A stretch of DNA of 64,000 nucleotides from Bradyrhizobium lablabi (GTDB lineage: Bacteria > Pseudomonadota > Alphaproteobacteria > Rhizobiales > Xanthobacteraceae), in assembly GCF_018129385.1 (NCBI RefSeq), contig NZ_JAFCLN010000002.1, positions 372,001-436,000 of the forward strand. The letters run 5' to 3'. Made by a program: the position numbers and the translations under genes. Below the pieces are notes generated by a model, which made no database searches, was not told where the DNA came from, and worked only from the letters and a program-made list of their open reading frames with translations. Shown here piece after piece: positions 34,701 to 47,300 of this stretch. Numbering within the stretch: position 1 is the first letter of the stretch; every line of letters begins with the position of its first letter.

Positions 34701-35687
34701 TCACGAACCTGCAGCCTGCACTTCGGTCCGCCGAAAGCTCGCTCGATACTGCGCCGGCGTCACACCCAAACGTTCGCTGAACACGATGCGCATCCGGTCA
34801 GTCGTGCCGAACCCGCAGTCATAGGCGACTGCCTTGAGAGGCATGTCGCTGCTTTCAAGCCGCATGCGCGCGGCATCGACACGCGCCCGCTCGACGAACT
34901 CGTGCGGCGTGATGCCGGTCTCGCGAACAAAATGCCGGGCGAGGTTGCGCGTGCTCATTCCGACCGTTTCGGCGAGCGACTGAAGCGTATGACGGCTGCC
35001 GATATGGGCCATCACATGATCCTGAATGCGTGCGATCGGCGAAGCAGGATCGGCGGGCGCCGTGAGATACGGACTGAACTGCGACTGCCCGCCCTGACGC
35101 TGTGCCACCACCACGAGGCGTTTGGCGACGGCCACAGCCACGGCAGGGCCGTGGCGCTCGCCAACCAGCGCAAGTGCCAGGTCTATGCCCGCGGTTACCC
35201 CGGCCGATGTGACAAGGCGGCCATCACGCACATAGATCAGGTCGGGCTCCACACGCGCTTTCGGAAAGCGTGCGGCGAGCCTTGCGGCATTCTGCCAATG
35301 GGTCGTTGCACGTTTGTCGTCGAGCAGCCCGGCATGACCGAGCGCGAAGGCGCCGGTACAGATCGAGCCATAGATGCTGGCGCGCCATGGCGCCTCGCGC
35401 AGCCACTCGGTAAAGCGAGGATCCGGATCGGCGTCGGGCAGTGCCGGGCCGCCGGCGACAAACAGCATGTCGAAGCCGCCGGCCGCTTCCTCGAAACTCA
35501 GGTCAGCCATCATCTGCATCCCGTTCGATGCGCGAACCGGCTTGCGGTCGGCGGCGATCAACACCGTTTCATACTGTGCGTCCCCTGCGACATAGCCGTT
35601 GGCTTCAGCGAACACATCGACCGGGCCTGCCACATCGAGGGCTTGCACGCCCTCGTGAATGACGATGCCTACTTTCTGGCCGGCCAT
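34701..35687 (-). CDS. GlxA-type regulator: DJ-1/PfpI domain plus AraC DNA-binding domain
   Basis: 328 residues from ATG 35687, preceded by GGAGGAAGG; an upstream in-frame ATG is not needed. The N-terminal 180 residues form a DJ-1/PfpI domain (VGIVIHEGVQALDVAGPVDV, SICTGAFALGHAGLLDDKRA with the elbow cysteine), and the C-terminal 100 residues an AraC double HTH (HTLQSLAETVGMSTRNLARH, MPLKAVAYDCGFGTTDRMR). Regulators of this GlxA/FtrA class act on catabolic genes. It is divergent from the HD-domain gene and probably controls it. Confidence 0.9.
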   Translation of the reverse strand: MAGQKVGIVIHEGVQALDVAGPVDVFAEANGYVAGDAQYETVLIAADRKPVRASNGMQMMADLSFEEAAGGFDMLFVAGGPALPDADPDPRFTEWLREAPWRASIYGSICTGAFALGHAGLLDDKRATTHWQNAARLAARFPKARVEPDLIYVRDGRLVTSAGVTAGIDLALALVGERHGPAVAVAVAKRLVVVAQRQGGQSQFSPYLTAPADPASPIARIQDHVMAHIGSRHTLQSLAETVGMSTRNLARHFVRETGITPHEFVERARVDAARMRLESSDMPLKAVAYDCGFGTTDRMRIVFSERLGVTPAQYRASFRRTEVQAAGS

Positions 35688-35722
35688 TTTCGCCTTCCTC
35701 CGATGTTGGCTGGAAACGGTGT

Positions 35723-35809
35723 GCCATTGTCCCGATCCGACGGGCAAGCGTTAGTGCGATCGCGCGCCGAAATCTCCATAACAAGACAGACCGCCGCTCT
35801 CGACAATGG
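35723..35809. promoter_or_regulatory. Widely spaced inverted half-sites between GlxA-type regulator and HD-domain gene
   Basis: CCATTGTC (35724-35731) and GACAATGG (35802-35809) are exact inverse copies about 70 bp apart within the 174-bp divergent intergenic region. They could be two half-sites bound by the AraC-type regulator with a DNA loop between, but an 8-bp match may also arise by chance. Confidence 0.35.
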
Positions 35810-35861
35810 GCCGGATCTCCAGCCATCCGGGCCTCCACGAACCCATGAAAGGAGTGTTTCG

Positions 35862-36503
35862 ATGATCGAGTTCATTGCAGGTATCCGCGTTCCCGACAGC
35901 GCCATGGCGCGCGCCGCAACCCAGCTCATCCGCGATACCGAGGACGATCTGCTCTACAATCACAGCCGCCGGGTGTTCTTCTGGGGCGCCTTGACGGGCG
36001 AAAGGAAGGCGCTGAAGTACGATCCGGAGTTGCTCTATATCGGTGCGATGTTTCACGACATGGGGCTGACCGAAGCGCATTCCAGCCCCGATCTGCGGTT
36101 CGAGGTCGACGGCGCGAACGCCGCGCGCGATTTCCTCAGAAGCTATAGCGTGCCCCAACAGGACATCGAGGATGTCTGGGCCGCGATCGCGCTTCATACG
36201 ACGCCGGGCATCCCGGAACACATGCGACCGACCATTGCGCTCGTTACCGCGGGGGTCGAGATGGACGTGTTGGGCATCGCCTATCACGATTTCACGCATG
36301 AGCAGCGCGATCATGTCTGCGCACATCATCCGCGCGAGACGAACTTCAAGGAAAACATCATCGATCACTTTGCGCGAGGAATCATCAAGAAGCCGCTGAC
36401 GACGTTCGGCAACGTGAAAGCCGACGTGCTCGCACTCAAGGATATGAACTACGTCCGCCAGAATTTCTGCTCGATCATCCTTGCATCGGCCTGGCCGAGC
36501 TAA
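35862..36503 (+). CDS. HD-domain protein (cyanamide hydratase-like)
   Basis: 213 residues from ATG 35862 with AAAGGAG upstream; the frame is open far upstream but that part overlaps the regulator gene. The HD metal site is seen as YNHSRRVFFWGAL, YIGAMFHDMGLTEAH and AIALHTTPGIPEH, spaced as in HD-domain hydrolases, closest in style to DDI2/cyanamide-hydratase-like proteins. The reaction is uncertain. It is followed after 62 bp by the catalase gene in the same direction and probably cotranscribed, and is divergent from a GlxA-type regulator. Confidence 0.85.
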   Translation: MIEFIAGIRVPDSAMARAATQLIRDTEDDLLYNHSRRVFFWGALTGERKALKYDPELLYIGAMFHDMGLTEAHSSPDLRFEVDGANAARDFLRSYSVPQQDIEDVWAAIALHTTPGIPEHMRPTIALVTAGVEMDVLGIAYHDFTHEQRDHVCAHHPRETNFKENIIDHFARGIIKKPLTTFGNVKADVLALKDMNYVRQNFCSIILASAWPS

Positions 36504-36565
36504 AGGCTACAAGCAGCCCGCAACCCAGCAGTCGACGTCCTCCACACACGAAGTGACATCAAGCA

Positions 36566-38017
36566 ATGACCGATTCTCGTCCTCCCATGACCCATGCGAC
36601 CGGCGCACCGGTTGTCGACAACCTGAACACGATGACGGCCGGACCGCGCGGTCCTGCGCTCCTCCAGGACATCTGGCTCATCGAAAAGATGGCGCATTTC
36701 GATCGGGAGGTAATTCCCGAGCGCCGGATGCATGCGAAAGGCTGGGGTGCCTACGGCACGTTCACGGTGACGCACGACATCACGCGTTTCACCAAGGCGC
36801 GGATTTTTTCCGGGATCGGAAAGAAGACCGACCTGTTCGTCCGGTTCTCGACGGTGGCCGGTGAGCGCGGCGCGGCGGATGCCGAACGCGATATCCGCGG
36901 GTTTGCCGTCAAGTTCTATACGGAAGAGGGAAACTGGGACATCGTCGGCAACAACACGCCGGTGTTCTTCTTCCGCGATCCCATGCGGTTTCCCGACCTG
37001 AACCACGCCATCAAGCGCGATCCGCGTACCGGCCTGCGTTCGGCCGACAGCAACTGGGATTTCTGGTCGCTGCTGCCGGAGGCGCTGCACCAGGTGACGA
37101 TCGTGATGTCGGATCGAGGCATACCGAAAAGTTTTCGGCATATGCACGGCTTCGGCAGCCATACGTTCTCCATGATCAATGCGGTGAACGAGCGGGTCTG
37201 GGTCAAGTTTCACTTCCGAACGCGGCAAGGCATCGAAAACCTGACCGATCAGGAGGCCGCCGCACGGGTCGCCGGCGATCGCGAGACGCATGGCCGCGAT
37301 CTGCTCGAGGCGATCGACAGCGGCAACTTTCCGAAATGGACACTGTTCATCCAGGTAATGACGGAGGCGCAGGCCCGCAGTCACAGGCATAATCCATTCG
37401 ATCTCACCAAGGTATGGCCAAAGGCGGACTATCCACTGATCGAGGTCGGCGAGATGGAGTTGAACCGCTACCCGGACAACTACTTCGCTGAAGTGGAGCA
37501 GGCCGCTTTCTCCCCGGCGAACGTCGTGCCCGGCATCGGATTTTCGCCCGACAGGATGCTGCAGGCGCGGCTGTTCTCCTATGGCGATACCCAGCGTTAC
37601 CGGCTTGGCGTCAACTTCAACCACATTCCGGTCAATGCGCCACGCTGCCCGGTTCACAGCTATCATCGCGACGGCAAGATGCGCACCGACGGCAATGCCG
37701 AGGGCAAGCCGAGCTACTGGCCGAACTCGCGCGGGGCCTGGATGGGCGACGCCCCCGAACTGATGGAGCCGCCTCTCAAGTTGGAGGGCAGCGCAGACCA
37801 TTATGATCATCGCGTCGATGAGGATCATTTCGAGCAGCCGGGCAACCTGTTCCGTCTCATGACGCCGGCCCAACGGCAGCTTCTGTTCGAGAACACCGCG
37901 CGAGCGATGGGCGATGCGCGCCTCGAAGTGAAGCAGCGCCACATCGACAATTGCGCCAAGGCCGATCCTGCCTACGGGGCAGGCGTCGCGGCGGCACTGG
38001 GACTGCGATTTCGATAG
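36566..38017 (+). CDS. katA: Monofunctional heme catalase
   Basis: 483 residues, the size of small-subunit (clade 3) catalases that convert hydrogen peroxide to water and oxygen in the cytoplasm. The distal histidine is in [14 protein letters not shown] (about residue 56), the asparagine in [14 protein letters not shown], and the proximal heme-ligand tyrosine in [14 protein letters not shown] (about residue 338). NADPH-binding-region residues are of the usual kind. It follows the HD-domain gene by 62 bp. The symbol is by family type; the exact orthologue was not checked. Confidence 0.93.
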   Translation: MTDSRPPMTHATGAPVVDNLNTMTAGPRGPALLQDIWLIEKMAHFDREVIPERRMHAKGWGAYGTFTVTHDITRFTKARIFSGIGKKTDLFVRFSTVAGERGAADAERDIRGFAVKFYTEEGNWDIVGNNTPVFFFRDPMRFPDLNHAIKRDPRTGLRSADSNWDFWSLLPEALHQVTIVMSDRGIPKSFRHMHGFGSHTFSMINAVNERVWVKFHFRTRQGIENLTDQEAAARVAGDRETHGRDLLEAIDSGNFPKWTLFIQVMTEAQARSHRHNPFDLTKVWPKADYPLIEVGEMELNRYPDNYFAEVEQAAFSPANVVPGIGFSPDRMLQARLFSYGDTQRYRLGVNFNHIPVNAPRCPVHSYHRDGKMRTDGNAEGKPSYWPNSRGAWMGDAPELMEPPLKLEGSADHYDHRVDEDHFEQPGNLFRLMTPAQRQLLFENTARAMGDARLEVKQRHIDNCAKADPAYGAGVAAALGLRFR

Positions 38018-38158
38018 TGACAACGCCTGCGTCATTTTGGCGCGACCCGGGAATAAACAGGAATAAATCAGCAAGCGCGAATTTTCCGATGAAAGTTCGC
38101 GCAAACAGCCGAATTGCCGCTGTGAGCGAGAATATCGACGACGTGCATGGTTAATAAA

Positions 38159-38176
38159 CCGTCACCTCGATGTAAT
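38159..38176 (+). promoter_or_regulatory. Degenerate Pho-box-like direct repeat upstream of the giant RTX gene
   Basis: CCGTCAC, 4 bases, ATGTAAT. Each 7-mer matches the rhizobial half-site CTGTNAY at five of six defined positions, with the correct 11-bp phase. It lies 127 bp before the giant gene start. It would make sense if the gene product scavenges phosphate from nucleic acids, but a match of this quality can occur by chance. Confidence 0.3.
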
Positions 38177-38302
38177 TAACGGCCGCCTATATTCCCGCGC
38201 GCCGACGTTAGCTGCGGCGTCAAACAAAACCCTCCTTCAATGCTGCGCGAGCACCTCGTGCCGCCACGGCATTCCTTTGCCTTCTTCATATGGAGAATTT
38301 CG

Positions 38303-41300
38303 ATGGCTCTCGGTCCCGGTTCGATTGCATTCGTCGGTTTCAACGCAGACGGAAATGACGGCTTCGCCTTCATTGTCATCGATCCGATTGCTGCCGGAAC
38401 GGTAATCCGGTTCAGCGACAACGAATGGAACGGCTCGGCCATCGGCGCCGGCGGCGCTTTCAACTCGGGTGAAGGCGGTTTGACCTGGACCAACGGCGCA
38501 AGCGAACTGGCGGCCGGCACGATCGTCGAAATCCTCAATACTTCTTCCACCGCCACCCGCAGCGTCAACATCGGCACGGTTTCCGGCGGAACGATCGCGC
38601 TCGGCAACTCCGACGAGTCGATCTATGCTTTCCTTGGAACATCCGAGAGCACGCCGACCACGTTCCTGGCTGCGGTGACGAACACCAACGGCGGCTTCAC
38701 CACTGCGACCGGCAGCGGGCTGCTCGGCGGTACCGGCCTCACTGCGGGGCAGACGGCGCTGGTGCTGCCCCGGACGGATGGCGCCGATGTCGCCGTCTAC
38801 GATCCGGCTGTCGGCGGCCTGATCTTCGCATCGCGCATTGCCGCTCTGACGGCGTTCAACACCACCGCCAATTATATCGCGCAAAGCGGCAGCGGCGATC
38901 AGGACAATGACGGTACGAGGCCCGATGCGCCGTTCCGCACCGATCCGCAATCGCCGCTGGCAGGCGTGACGTTCGACATCCCGTCCGGCACGCAGGCGCA
39001 GACCGTTGCCTTCAACGCCGGCTCGGTCTCCGTCTCCCACGCCGAAGGCAATGCCGGAACGACGATCTTCACCTTCACCGTCGAACGCACCGGCGGCACC
39101 ACCGGTGACCTCAGCTTCACGGGACAGCTCACCTCGGCAGCGGCCAATGCCGCGGATTTCAGCGGCGTTGTGGCCGTGCCGTTCACCTTCAACGGCGTCA
39201 TACCCGCCGGCCAGACTTCGACAACCGTGATCGTGCAGATCGCGGGCGACACCACGGTCGAAGCTGACGAGAATTTCACACTGACGTTGCAGACGGCTTC
39301 GAACAACAGCAGCGGCGTATCGACCTCGCTTGGCGCGCAGACGGTTGCCGCCGGGACGATTCAGAACGACGATTCCGCTCCCGGAAACGAAATCAACGGC
39401 ATCGCGATCCTCGACCAGGCGCCGTCGCTACAGGGCAATGCCGTGACACCGGTCGGCACCAACGCGGTCGAGCTCGTTCGTCTCGGCAATTACGCGCCCG
39501 CCGCCGGCACCAACGCCGAGGTGGTTTCGTTCGACCCCACGACCGATCGGGCCTACGTGCTCAACACCATCGGCGAGACGATCGATATCGTCGCCATCAG
39601 CGCGACCGGCGCCGTCAGCTTCGTGTCCTCGATCGACCTGAGCGAACTCGACGGCTTCGGCGGCGCAAATTCGGTCGCGATCAAGAACGGCATTCTCGCC
39701 GTGGCTTGCGGCGGCGCCCCGGCCGGAACGGACGGGTTCATCGCCCTTTTCGATTCAAACGGTACGTTGATCAACACCGTCGATGTCGGCGCCGGCCCCG
39801 ACCAAGTGGTTTTCAGCGCTGACGGATCGAAACTGCTGGTCGCCAACGAAGGCGAACCGGTCGTGGTTTCGCTCCCCGGCGGCGGTACGCAATTGATCAA
39901 CCCTGAGGGCAGCATCTCCATCATCGACCTTTCGGGCGGTGCCGCCAACGCGGCCGTGACCAACACCATCTCGTTCGACGGCCTCGACGGTTTTGAAGCG
40001 GTGCTCGAGCAGGCAGGCGTTGCGATCCTGGACGGCCAAACGGCGTCCGCGGATATCGAACCGGAATACATCACGGTTTCGCCGGACGGAACCCGCGCCT
40101 ATGTCACACTACAGGAGGTCAACGCGGTCGCGGTGATCGATCTGACCGATGCCACGGCAAGCAAGCCGATCGCGATCCTGCCGCTTGGCGGCGTCGATCG
40201 CAATCTGGCCGGCAACGCTTTTGACGGCACCGATCGTGGTGGAATCAATCTCCAGGCCGCCGACGTGATCGGTCTGCTTCAGCCGGATGCCATTGCCAGC
40301 TTTGAGGTCGGCGGCGCGACTTACTTCGTCACCGCGAACGAGGGCGATGCGCGAGTGGAACTCGACGATGAGTCCAATCTCGCCGACCTCTTGCTCGACT
40401 CCACGGCCTATCCGAACGCCGCGGCCCTCCAGAACAACACCACCGGCCTCGGGCGGCTTCGTGTCCGGTCCGACCTCGGCGATACCGACGGCGACGGCGA
40501 CATCGATCAGATCTACGCATACGGCGGCCGCGGCATTTCGATCTTCAAGCAAAATGCCGACGGCACCATCACCAAGGTTCGCGAAACCGGCGGTGAGTTC
40601 GAGGCGATCATTGCGCGCGATTTTGCGGCGCGGTTCAACATCGACACCGCCGAAAACGGGGGAGGCGGCGCTGCCGACAATCGCTCCGACAACAAGGGTC
40701 CGGAGCCGGAGGGCGTCGATATCGGCGTCATCAATGGCCGCACCTACGCCTTTGTCGGCCTCGAGCGTGTCGGCGGCGTCATGATCTATGACATCACCGA
40801 TCCGGCCAATGCTTCCTATGTCGGCTACCGGCCGCCGCTGGCAGGTGAAGGCAACGCGCCCCAAGTCACCAAGTTTATCAGCGCCGCTGACAGCCCGACC
40901 GGCACGGCACTCGTGCTGACCGCCAACGAGGGCGACTCAAGCGCGGGATATGCCGGCTCTGGGCTGACCGTTTACGCGGCCCTGCCGGAAGACTACACGC
41001 AGGAGGTTCGTATTGCGTCCTCCTCGACCAATGTCACGCACGCGGAAGGCAATAGCGGCACCACCGCGTTCACCTTCACCGTCGAGCGTACCAACGGCAC
41101 GATCGGCTCGATCGACGTGACGCTGCAACTGGCGCCGGGCGCCAGCAACGGCGCCAATGCGCAGGACTTCTCCGGCATCGCGAACCTGCCGAGCACCGTC
41201 ACGGTCACGATTCCCGCTGGCCAGACCTCGGCGACAGTGACGATCAACGTCGCCGGCGACAGCTCGTTCGAAGCCAACGAGATCTTCACGGCTACCATCA

Positions 41301-44300
41301 CCGGCGCAACGACGACGCAGGAAGGCGTGGCCGCTGCGGTGAGCGCCACCCAGGCGGTCGCGACCGGCACGATCCAGAACGACGATATCATGCATATCTA
41401 CGACGTTCAGGGCGCGGGACATCGCTCGGAGCATGTCGGCCAGCAGGTCACGGTGCGCGGCATCGTCACGGCCATCGATGCGTCCGGCACCGAGAATGGC
41501 GGCAACAACCCGGTCGGCTATTACATCCAGGACGCGGTGGGCGACGGCGACTACCGGACCTCGGACGGCATTTTTGTCTTCCTGGGCACCGGCGCCGGGG
41601 CAACGATCCCGGCCGGCATCGTGGTCGGCGCGGAAGTGCAATTGACCGCAACGGTCAACGAATTCGCCAGCACGAACCAGCTCTCGGTGACACAGCTCAA
41701 TCCGGTGGCAGGCACGACGAGCATATTGTCCACCGGCAATGCATTGCCGACGGCGGTACGCATCGGCGACGTCGACAACCTCGTGACCGGACTTGAGCGC
41801 AAGCCGGCCCTGGTTTCGCTCGGTGACGACGATGTCGACACCACGGCGCCGGGCGGCGTCTACGATCCGGTCCATCAGGGATCGGATTTCTGGGAATCGC
41901 TGGAGGGCATGCGGGTCACGCTTGAAGACGTGCGCGTCACGTCTCCCTTCCACTCGGCTTTTGACGAGCAGTTCGTCACGCCGAACGTGGGCGCCAACCC
42001 CTCGGACAACCCGCGGGGCGGCCTGACCATCAGCGACACGACGCCCGGAACGGCGCAGCCTGCCGACAAGGTGTTCGATTTCAATCCGGAGCGCATCCAG
42101 CTCGATGACGAGGCGGGCGTTGCGCTGCCAACCGGCTGGCAGACCGGCGATCGCCTGGGCGATGTGACCGGCGTCGTCAACTACGCCAACGGCCAGTACG
42201 AGGTGAACACGACCGAGGCCTATGGCCCGGTTACGGCGGCGAACCTCCAGAAGGAAACCACCACCATCGTGGAGAATTTCGACCGGATGCGGGTTGCGAC
42301 CTTCAATGTCGAGAATCTCGCGCCGGTGGGTCAACCCGTGGATGGCGTGCCCACGCCGCAAAGCAAGTTCGACGGTCTTGCGGCCGCCATCGTCAACAAC
42401 CTCAAGGCGCCCGAAATCATTGCGCTCCAGGAAGTGCTGGACAATAACGGCGCCACCAGCTCGGGCACCACAAGCGCTTCGCTGACCCTGTCGCAGCTCA
42501 TCGACGCCATCGTTGCCGCGGGCGGGCCGCGCTATGTGGCCATCGACTCACCGCCGATCGACAATATCGGCGGCATCCCCGGCGGCAATCAGCGTGTTGC
42601 CTACCTGTACAATCCCGATGCGGTTTCGCCGACCTCGCGCAACGGCCTGACCACCATCCTCTCCGATGCGGATGGCGTGAAGGTGCAGGAATTCCCGAGC
42701 GCCGACCAGATCGGGCAGGGCAATACCGATTTTGCCGCCACGCGCAAATCGCTGCCGATGGAATGGTCGCCGGTGGGCTACACCGACGACCAGGGCGGAA
42801 CGTTCTGGACCGTCAATAACCATCTCTCCTCCAAGGGCGGTTCGGCTCCGCTCTACACCACCTTGCTCGACCTGCCGCTCTATGCCGATCCGATCAACGG
42901 GACCGCGCAACAGACCGGCACCTCGAACGAGCGTGAAGGGCAGGCCGAAACGATCAACGCCTTCGTCGACAGTCTCCTCGGCAACGTGTCGACGACCGAT
43001 GACCGTATCGTGGTGTTGGGCGACCTGAACGACTTCCAGTTTTTCCCGGTCGTCGATCTCGTCACCGGCGCGCTCACCCGCACCACCGCCAATCCGGACG
43101 GAACCGCCAGCATCTTTGCGCCCGGTAGCGCCGTACTGGCGGAGCTGATCAGCAAGCTGCCCGAGAACGAGCGCTATTCCTACAATTTCGACGGCAACGC
43201 GCAGGCGCTCGATCACATCCTGGTCACCAACAACCTGTTCGACAGCACCCAGTTCGACATCGTGCACATCAACTCGGAATTCATCGACCAGCTTTCCGAT
43301 CATGATCCCTCGGTGTCGTCGCTCGTGATGTCCCGCTCGGCTGCGATCGCAACCGCCGGCAATGACGTGTTCGACCAGGCCGCCTATACCCTCAAGTTCG
43401 GCGCGCGCGGCAGCCTGTCCGGCGATGACACGTTCAGCGGCCTCGGCGGTGACGACCGCTTTGTCGCCGGCGGCGGCAACGACCTGATCGACGGCGGCAG
43501 CAACGGGGCGGCCGGCGACGTCGCCGTCTACACCGGTGCACGCAGCAACTACACGATCACCATGCAGAGCGGCTCCTTTGTCATCACCGACAACCGTGCA
43601 GGCTCCGCCGATGGTGTCGACACCGTCGTGAACGTGGAACGGTTCGAGTTTTCGGACCGGACGCTCACGGCCGCGCAACTGATCGACCAGGTGGGACCCG
43701 TGCTCACGACGGCAAACCCCGCCGACAACGCGACCGGCGTTGCTGCCGGCAGCAACATCGTCCTGACCTTCGACGAAGCTGTTGCAGCCGGCACCGGCAA
43801 CATCGTCATCAGCAACGGCGCCGGTGATACGCGTACGATCTCGATCAACGACGCCTCGCAGGTCACGATCTCCGGCAACACCGTCACCGTCAATCCGACG
43901 GCCGATCTGGTGGCTGGAGCCTCCTACGACGTCACGATGGCTTCGGGCGTGATCACCGATGCTGCCGGTAATGCCTTCGGCGGTATCGCCCAGGATGCCC
44001 TCGACTTCACCGTCACGGCAGCGTCGCAGAACTTCCGCCTGCAACTGCTGCACTTCTCGGACGGCGAAGCCAGTCTGCTTGCGACCAGCACCGCCAAGAA
44101 CCTCGCGGCCATGGTCGATGCCTTCGAGGATCAGTTCGCCAACACGCTGGTTCTCTCGGGCGGCGACAACTTCCTTGCCGGTCCGTTCCTCTCGGCTGGT
44201 ACCGATGCGTCGGTCCGGGCCGCTATCAACGCGGCGTCGGGCTCGAACGTTGCGGCCGGCGTGAACGTGCCGATTGCGGCCGCCGATATCGCAATGCTCA

Positions 44301-47300
44301 ATGCGATCGGCGTCGAAGCGTCGACCATCGGTAACCACGAATTCGATCTCGGCTCGCGTGTTCTGCGCGACGCGTTCACGCCGGGCAGCGTTGCGGGCTG
44401 GTCGGGCGCGAACTTCGTGTACCTGTCCTCGAACCTCGACTTCTCGGGCGATGCCGACCTCAATCCGCGCTTCACCAACACGGTGGGCAACGGGGCAGGG
44501 ACGCTGACCCCGGAAGCCAACACGTTGAAGGGCCGGATCGCTCCGGCGGCGGTTATCACCGAAGGCGGCGAGAGAATCGGTCTCATCGGCGCCACCACGC
44601 AGCTCCTGGAGTCGATCTCATCGCCGACCGGCACCGAGGTGAGGGGCTTCCCGACCGGCCCCGGCGCCAACGGCGAAGTCAACGACATGGTGCTGCTCGC
44701 AGCCCAGTTGCAGCCGATCATCGACGAGATGATTGCCGAAGGCGTCAACAAGATCATCGTGCAGTCGCATCTACAGCAGATCCAGAACGAGAAGCTGCTG
44801 GCGACCCTGCTGCGCGGCGTCGACATCATCCTGTCGGCAGGCTCGGATACGCGCCTTGCCGATGCCGATGACGAGCTGGTTGCCTTCCCGGGACACAGCC
44901 CGACCCCCGACGATACCTATCCGCTCGTCACAACGGGCGCCGACGGTGGCACGACCCTGATCGTCAATACCGACAACGAGTACACCTATCTCGGGCGTCT
45001 GGTCGTCGACTTCGACCAGCAGGGCCGGATCGTGCTGCCGAGCCTCACCGAGAACCAGTCGATCAACGGCGCCTATGCTTCGACGCAAGAGAACGTCGCC
45101 GAGGCCTGGAACACGACGGTCGGCAACCTCGAAAACACGGCCTTCGCGGAAGGCACCCGCGGCGACAAGGTCCGTGACGTCACCGACGCCGTCCAGGCCG
45201 TCATCAACGTCAAGGATGGCAATGTCTTCGGCTTCTCCAACGTCTATCTCGAGGGCGAGCGCGCCATCATTCGTAACGAGGAAACCAACCTCGGAGACAT
45301 CACTGCCGACGCCAACGCCGCGGCGTTGCGCGATGCGGTCGGTGACGTACCGTTCGTGGTTTCGCTCAAGAACGGCGGAGGCATCCGCTCGGCCATCGGG
45401 ACGGTGTCCGATCCGGACCCGGTCACCGGCGAGATCGACAAGCTGCCGACCGCGGCCAATCCGGACGCCGGCAAGCCGGCAGGCGCGATCTCGCAGCTCG
45501 ACGTCGAGAACGCCCTGCGCTTCGACAACAAGCTGATGGCGTTCGACACCACGGTGCAGGGTCTGCTCAACATCCTCAACTGGGGCGCGGGCCTCGGTCC
45601 GAACAACGGCGGATTCCCGCAGATCGGCGGCGTGGCCTATTCCTACGATCCGACTGGCCAGGGTAACGTCGGCACCACGCCGGGATCGCGTATCCGCGAC
45701 CTTGCGCTGATCGATGAGGACGGCAACACCATCGTCAAGCTCGTCGACAACGGCGTCATCCTCCAGGATGTCCCGTCCGTCATCACGGTGATCACTTTGA
45801 ACTTCACCGCCAATGGCGGCGATGGGTACCCGACCAAGGCGAATGGCGAGAATTTCCGCTATCTGCTGGCGGACGGAACGCTGTCGGCGCCGGTGGACGA
45901 GTCGCTCGACTTCACTTCTGCGGCCGGTTTCGCGGGAGGTGGCGTCACCGCGGCCAACGTGCTGGGCGAACAGGCGGCGTTCGCGGATTATATGTCCGAG
46001 AGGTACGGCACCCCCGAGACCGCCTACAACATGGCCGACACGACCCAGGCCGGTGATCTGCGCATCCAGAACCAGGGGGCACGCACCGATACCGTGCTCA
46101 ACGCCGTCGCCGTGACCGAGAACGGCGGCGCCGGAGACGATCATCTCACCGGATCGGCGCTTGACGACGTGCTGACCGGCAATGCCGGCAACGACACGCT
46201 GTTCGGTTACGGCGGCAACGACCTGCTGCGGGGCGGTGGCGGCAACGACAAGCTCTACGGCGGACCGGGCCGCGACACCCTGCTCGGCGGATCGGGTGAC
46301 GATCTGCTTGATGGCGGCGAGCAGAACGATCAACTCGAAGGCGGTCGCGGCAACGACACCGCTACCGGCGGCGCCGGGTCGGATACGTACTCCTACGAGT
46401 TCGGCGACGGCTCAGACACCATCACCGAGGCCGCGGGTACGCCCGCCGACAGCGATATCCTGGTGTTCCAGGATGTCGCCTCGTCAGAGGTTACGTTCCA
46501 GAAGCTTGGCAACGACACCCAGATCGTCCTGTCGGACGGCAGCATCGTCACGCTGAAGGGCCAGCAGGCCGGCGGCGGCGTCGAGAGGGTGATGTTCGCC
46601 GATGGCGAGGAACTCGACCGAACCGGCATCACCGACGCGCAGGTCAATCGCGGGCCGGTAGCCACCGACGACACGGCTGCGGACGTGGCCGAAGATGCGG
46701 CAGCGTTCATCATCCCGTTCGCCAACATCCTTGGCAACGACACCGACGCCGACCTCGACACGCTCGTCATCAGCGCCGTGTCGAACGGAGTCGGCGGCAC
46801 CGTGGAGCTGGTCGCAGGCGGCGTGAAGTTCACGCCAGCGGCCAATTTCAACGGCCCGGCCTCGTTCGAATACACGGTCAGCGATGGCCGCGGCGGTTCG
46901 GACACCGGCAAGGTCAGCTTCACCGTTACGTCGGCGAACGACGCACCGACGGCGACTTCACCGGTGACGGCAAACACCGACGAGGACACCGTGCTGGTCG
47001 GCCAGATCGCCGCCAGTGATGCGGACGGCAACACGCTGACCTACCAGGCGGGCAGTGCCCAGCACGGCACGGTGAGCGTCAATGCGCAGGGCCAGTACAC
47101 CTATACGCCGGTCGCGAACTTCCACGGCAGCGACAGCTTCATCATCCAGGTCAGCGACGGCATCGCGCCGCCCGTCGACGTGGTGGTGAATGTGACGGTC
47201 GCAGCGGTGAACGACGCCCCGACGGTGACGACGCCGGTGGCAGCGAACACCAACGAGGACACCCAGCTGGTTGGCCAGATCGCCGCCAGCGATGTGGACG

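Noticed and set aside
34605..35861. Long upstream extension of the HD-domain frame
   Set aside because: It runs antisense through the GlxA-type regulator gene; a ribosome site and homology mark ATG 35862 as the start.
42548..44338. 596-codon open frame on the minus strand inside the giant RTX gene
   Set aside because: It is antisense to a gene with clear domains; long antisense frames are common in high-G+C DNA, and its composition (valine/glycine/arginine, no motifs) is that of a shadow.
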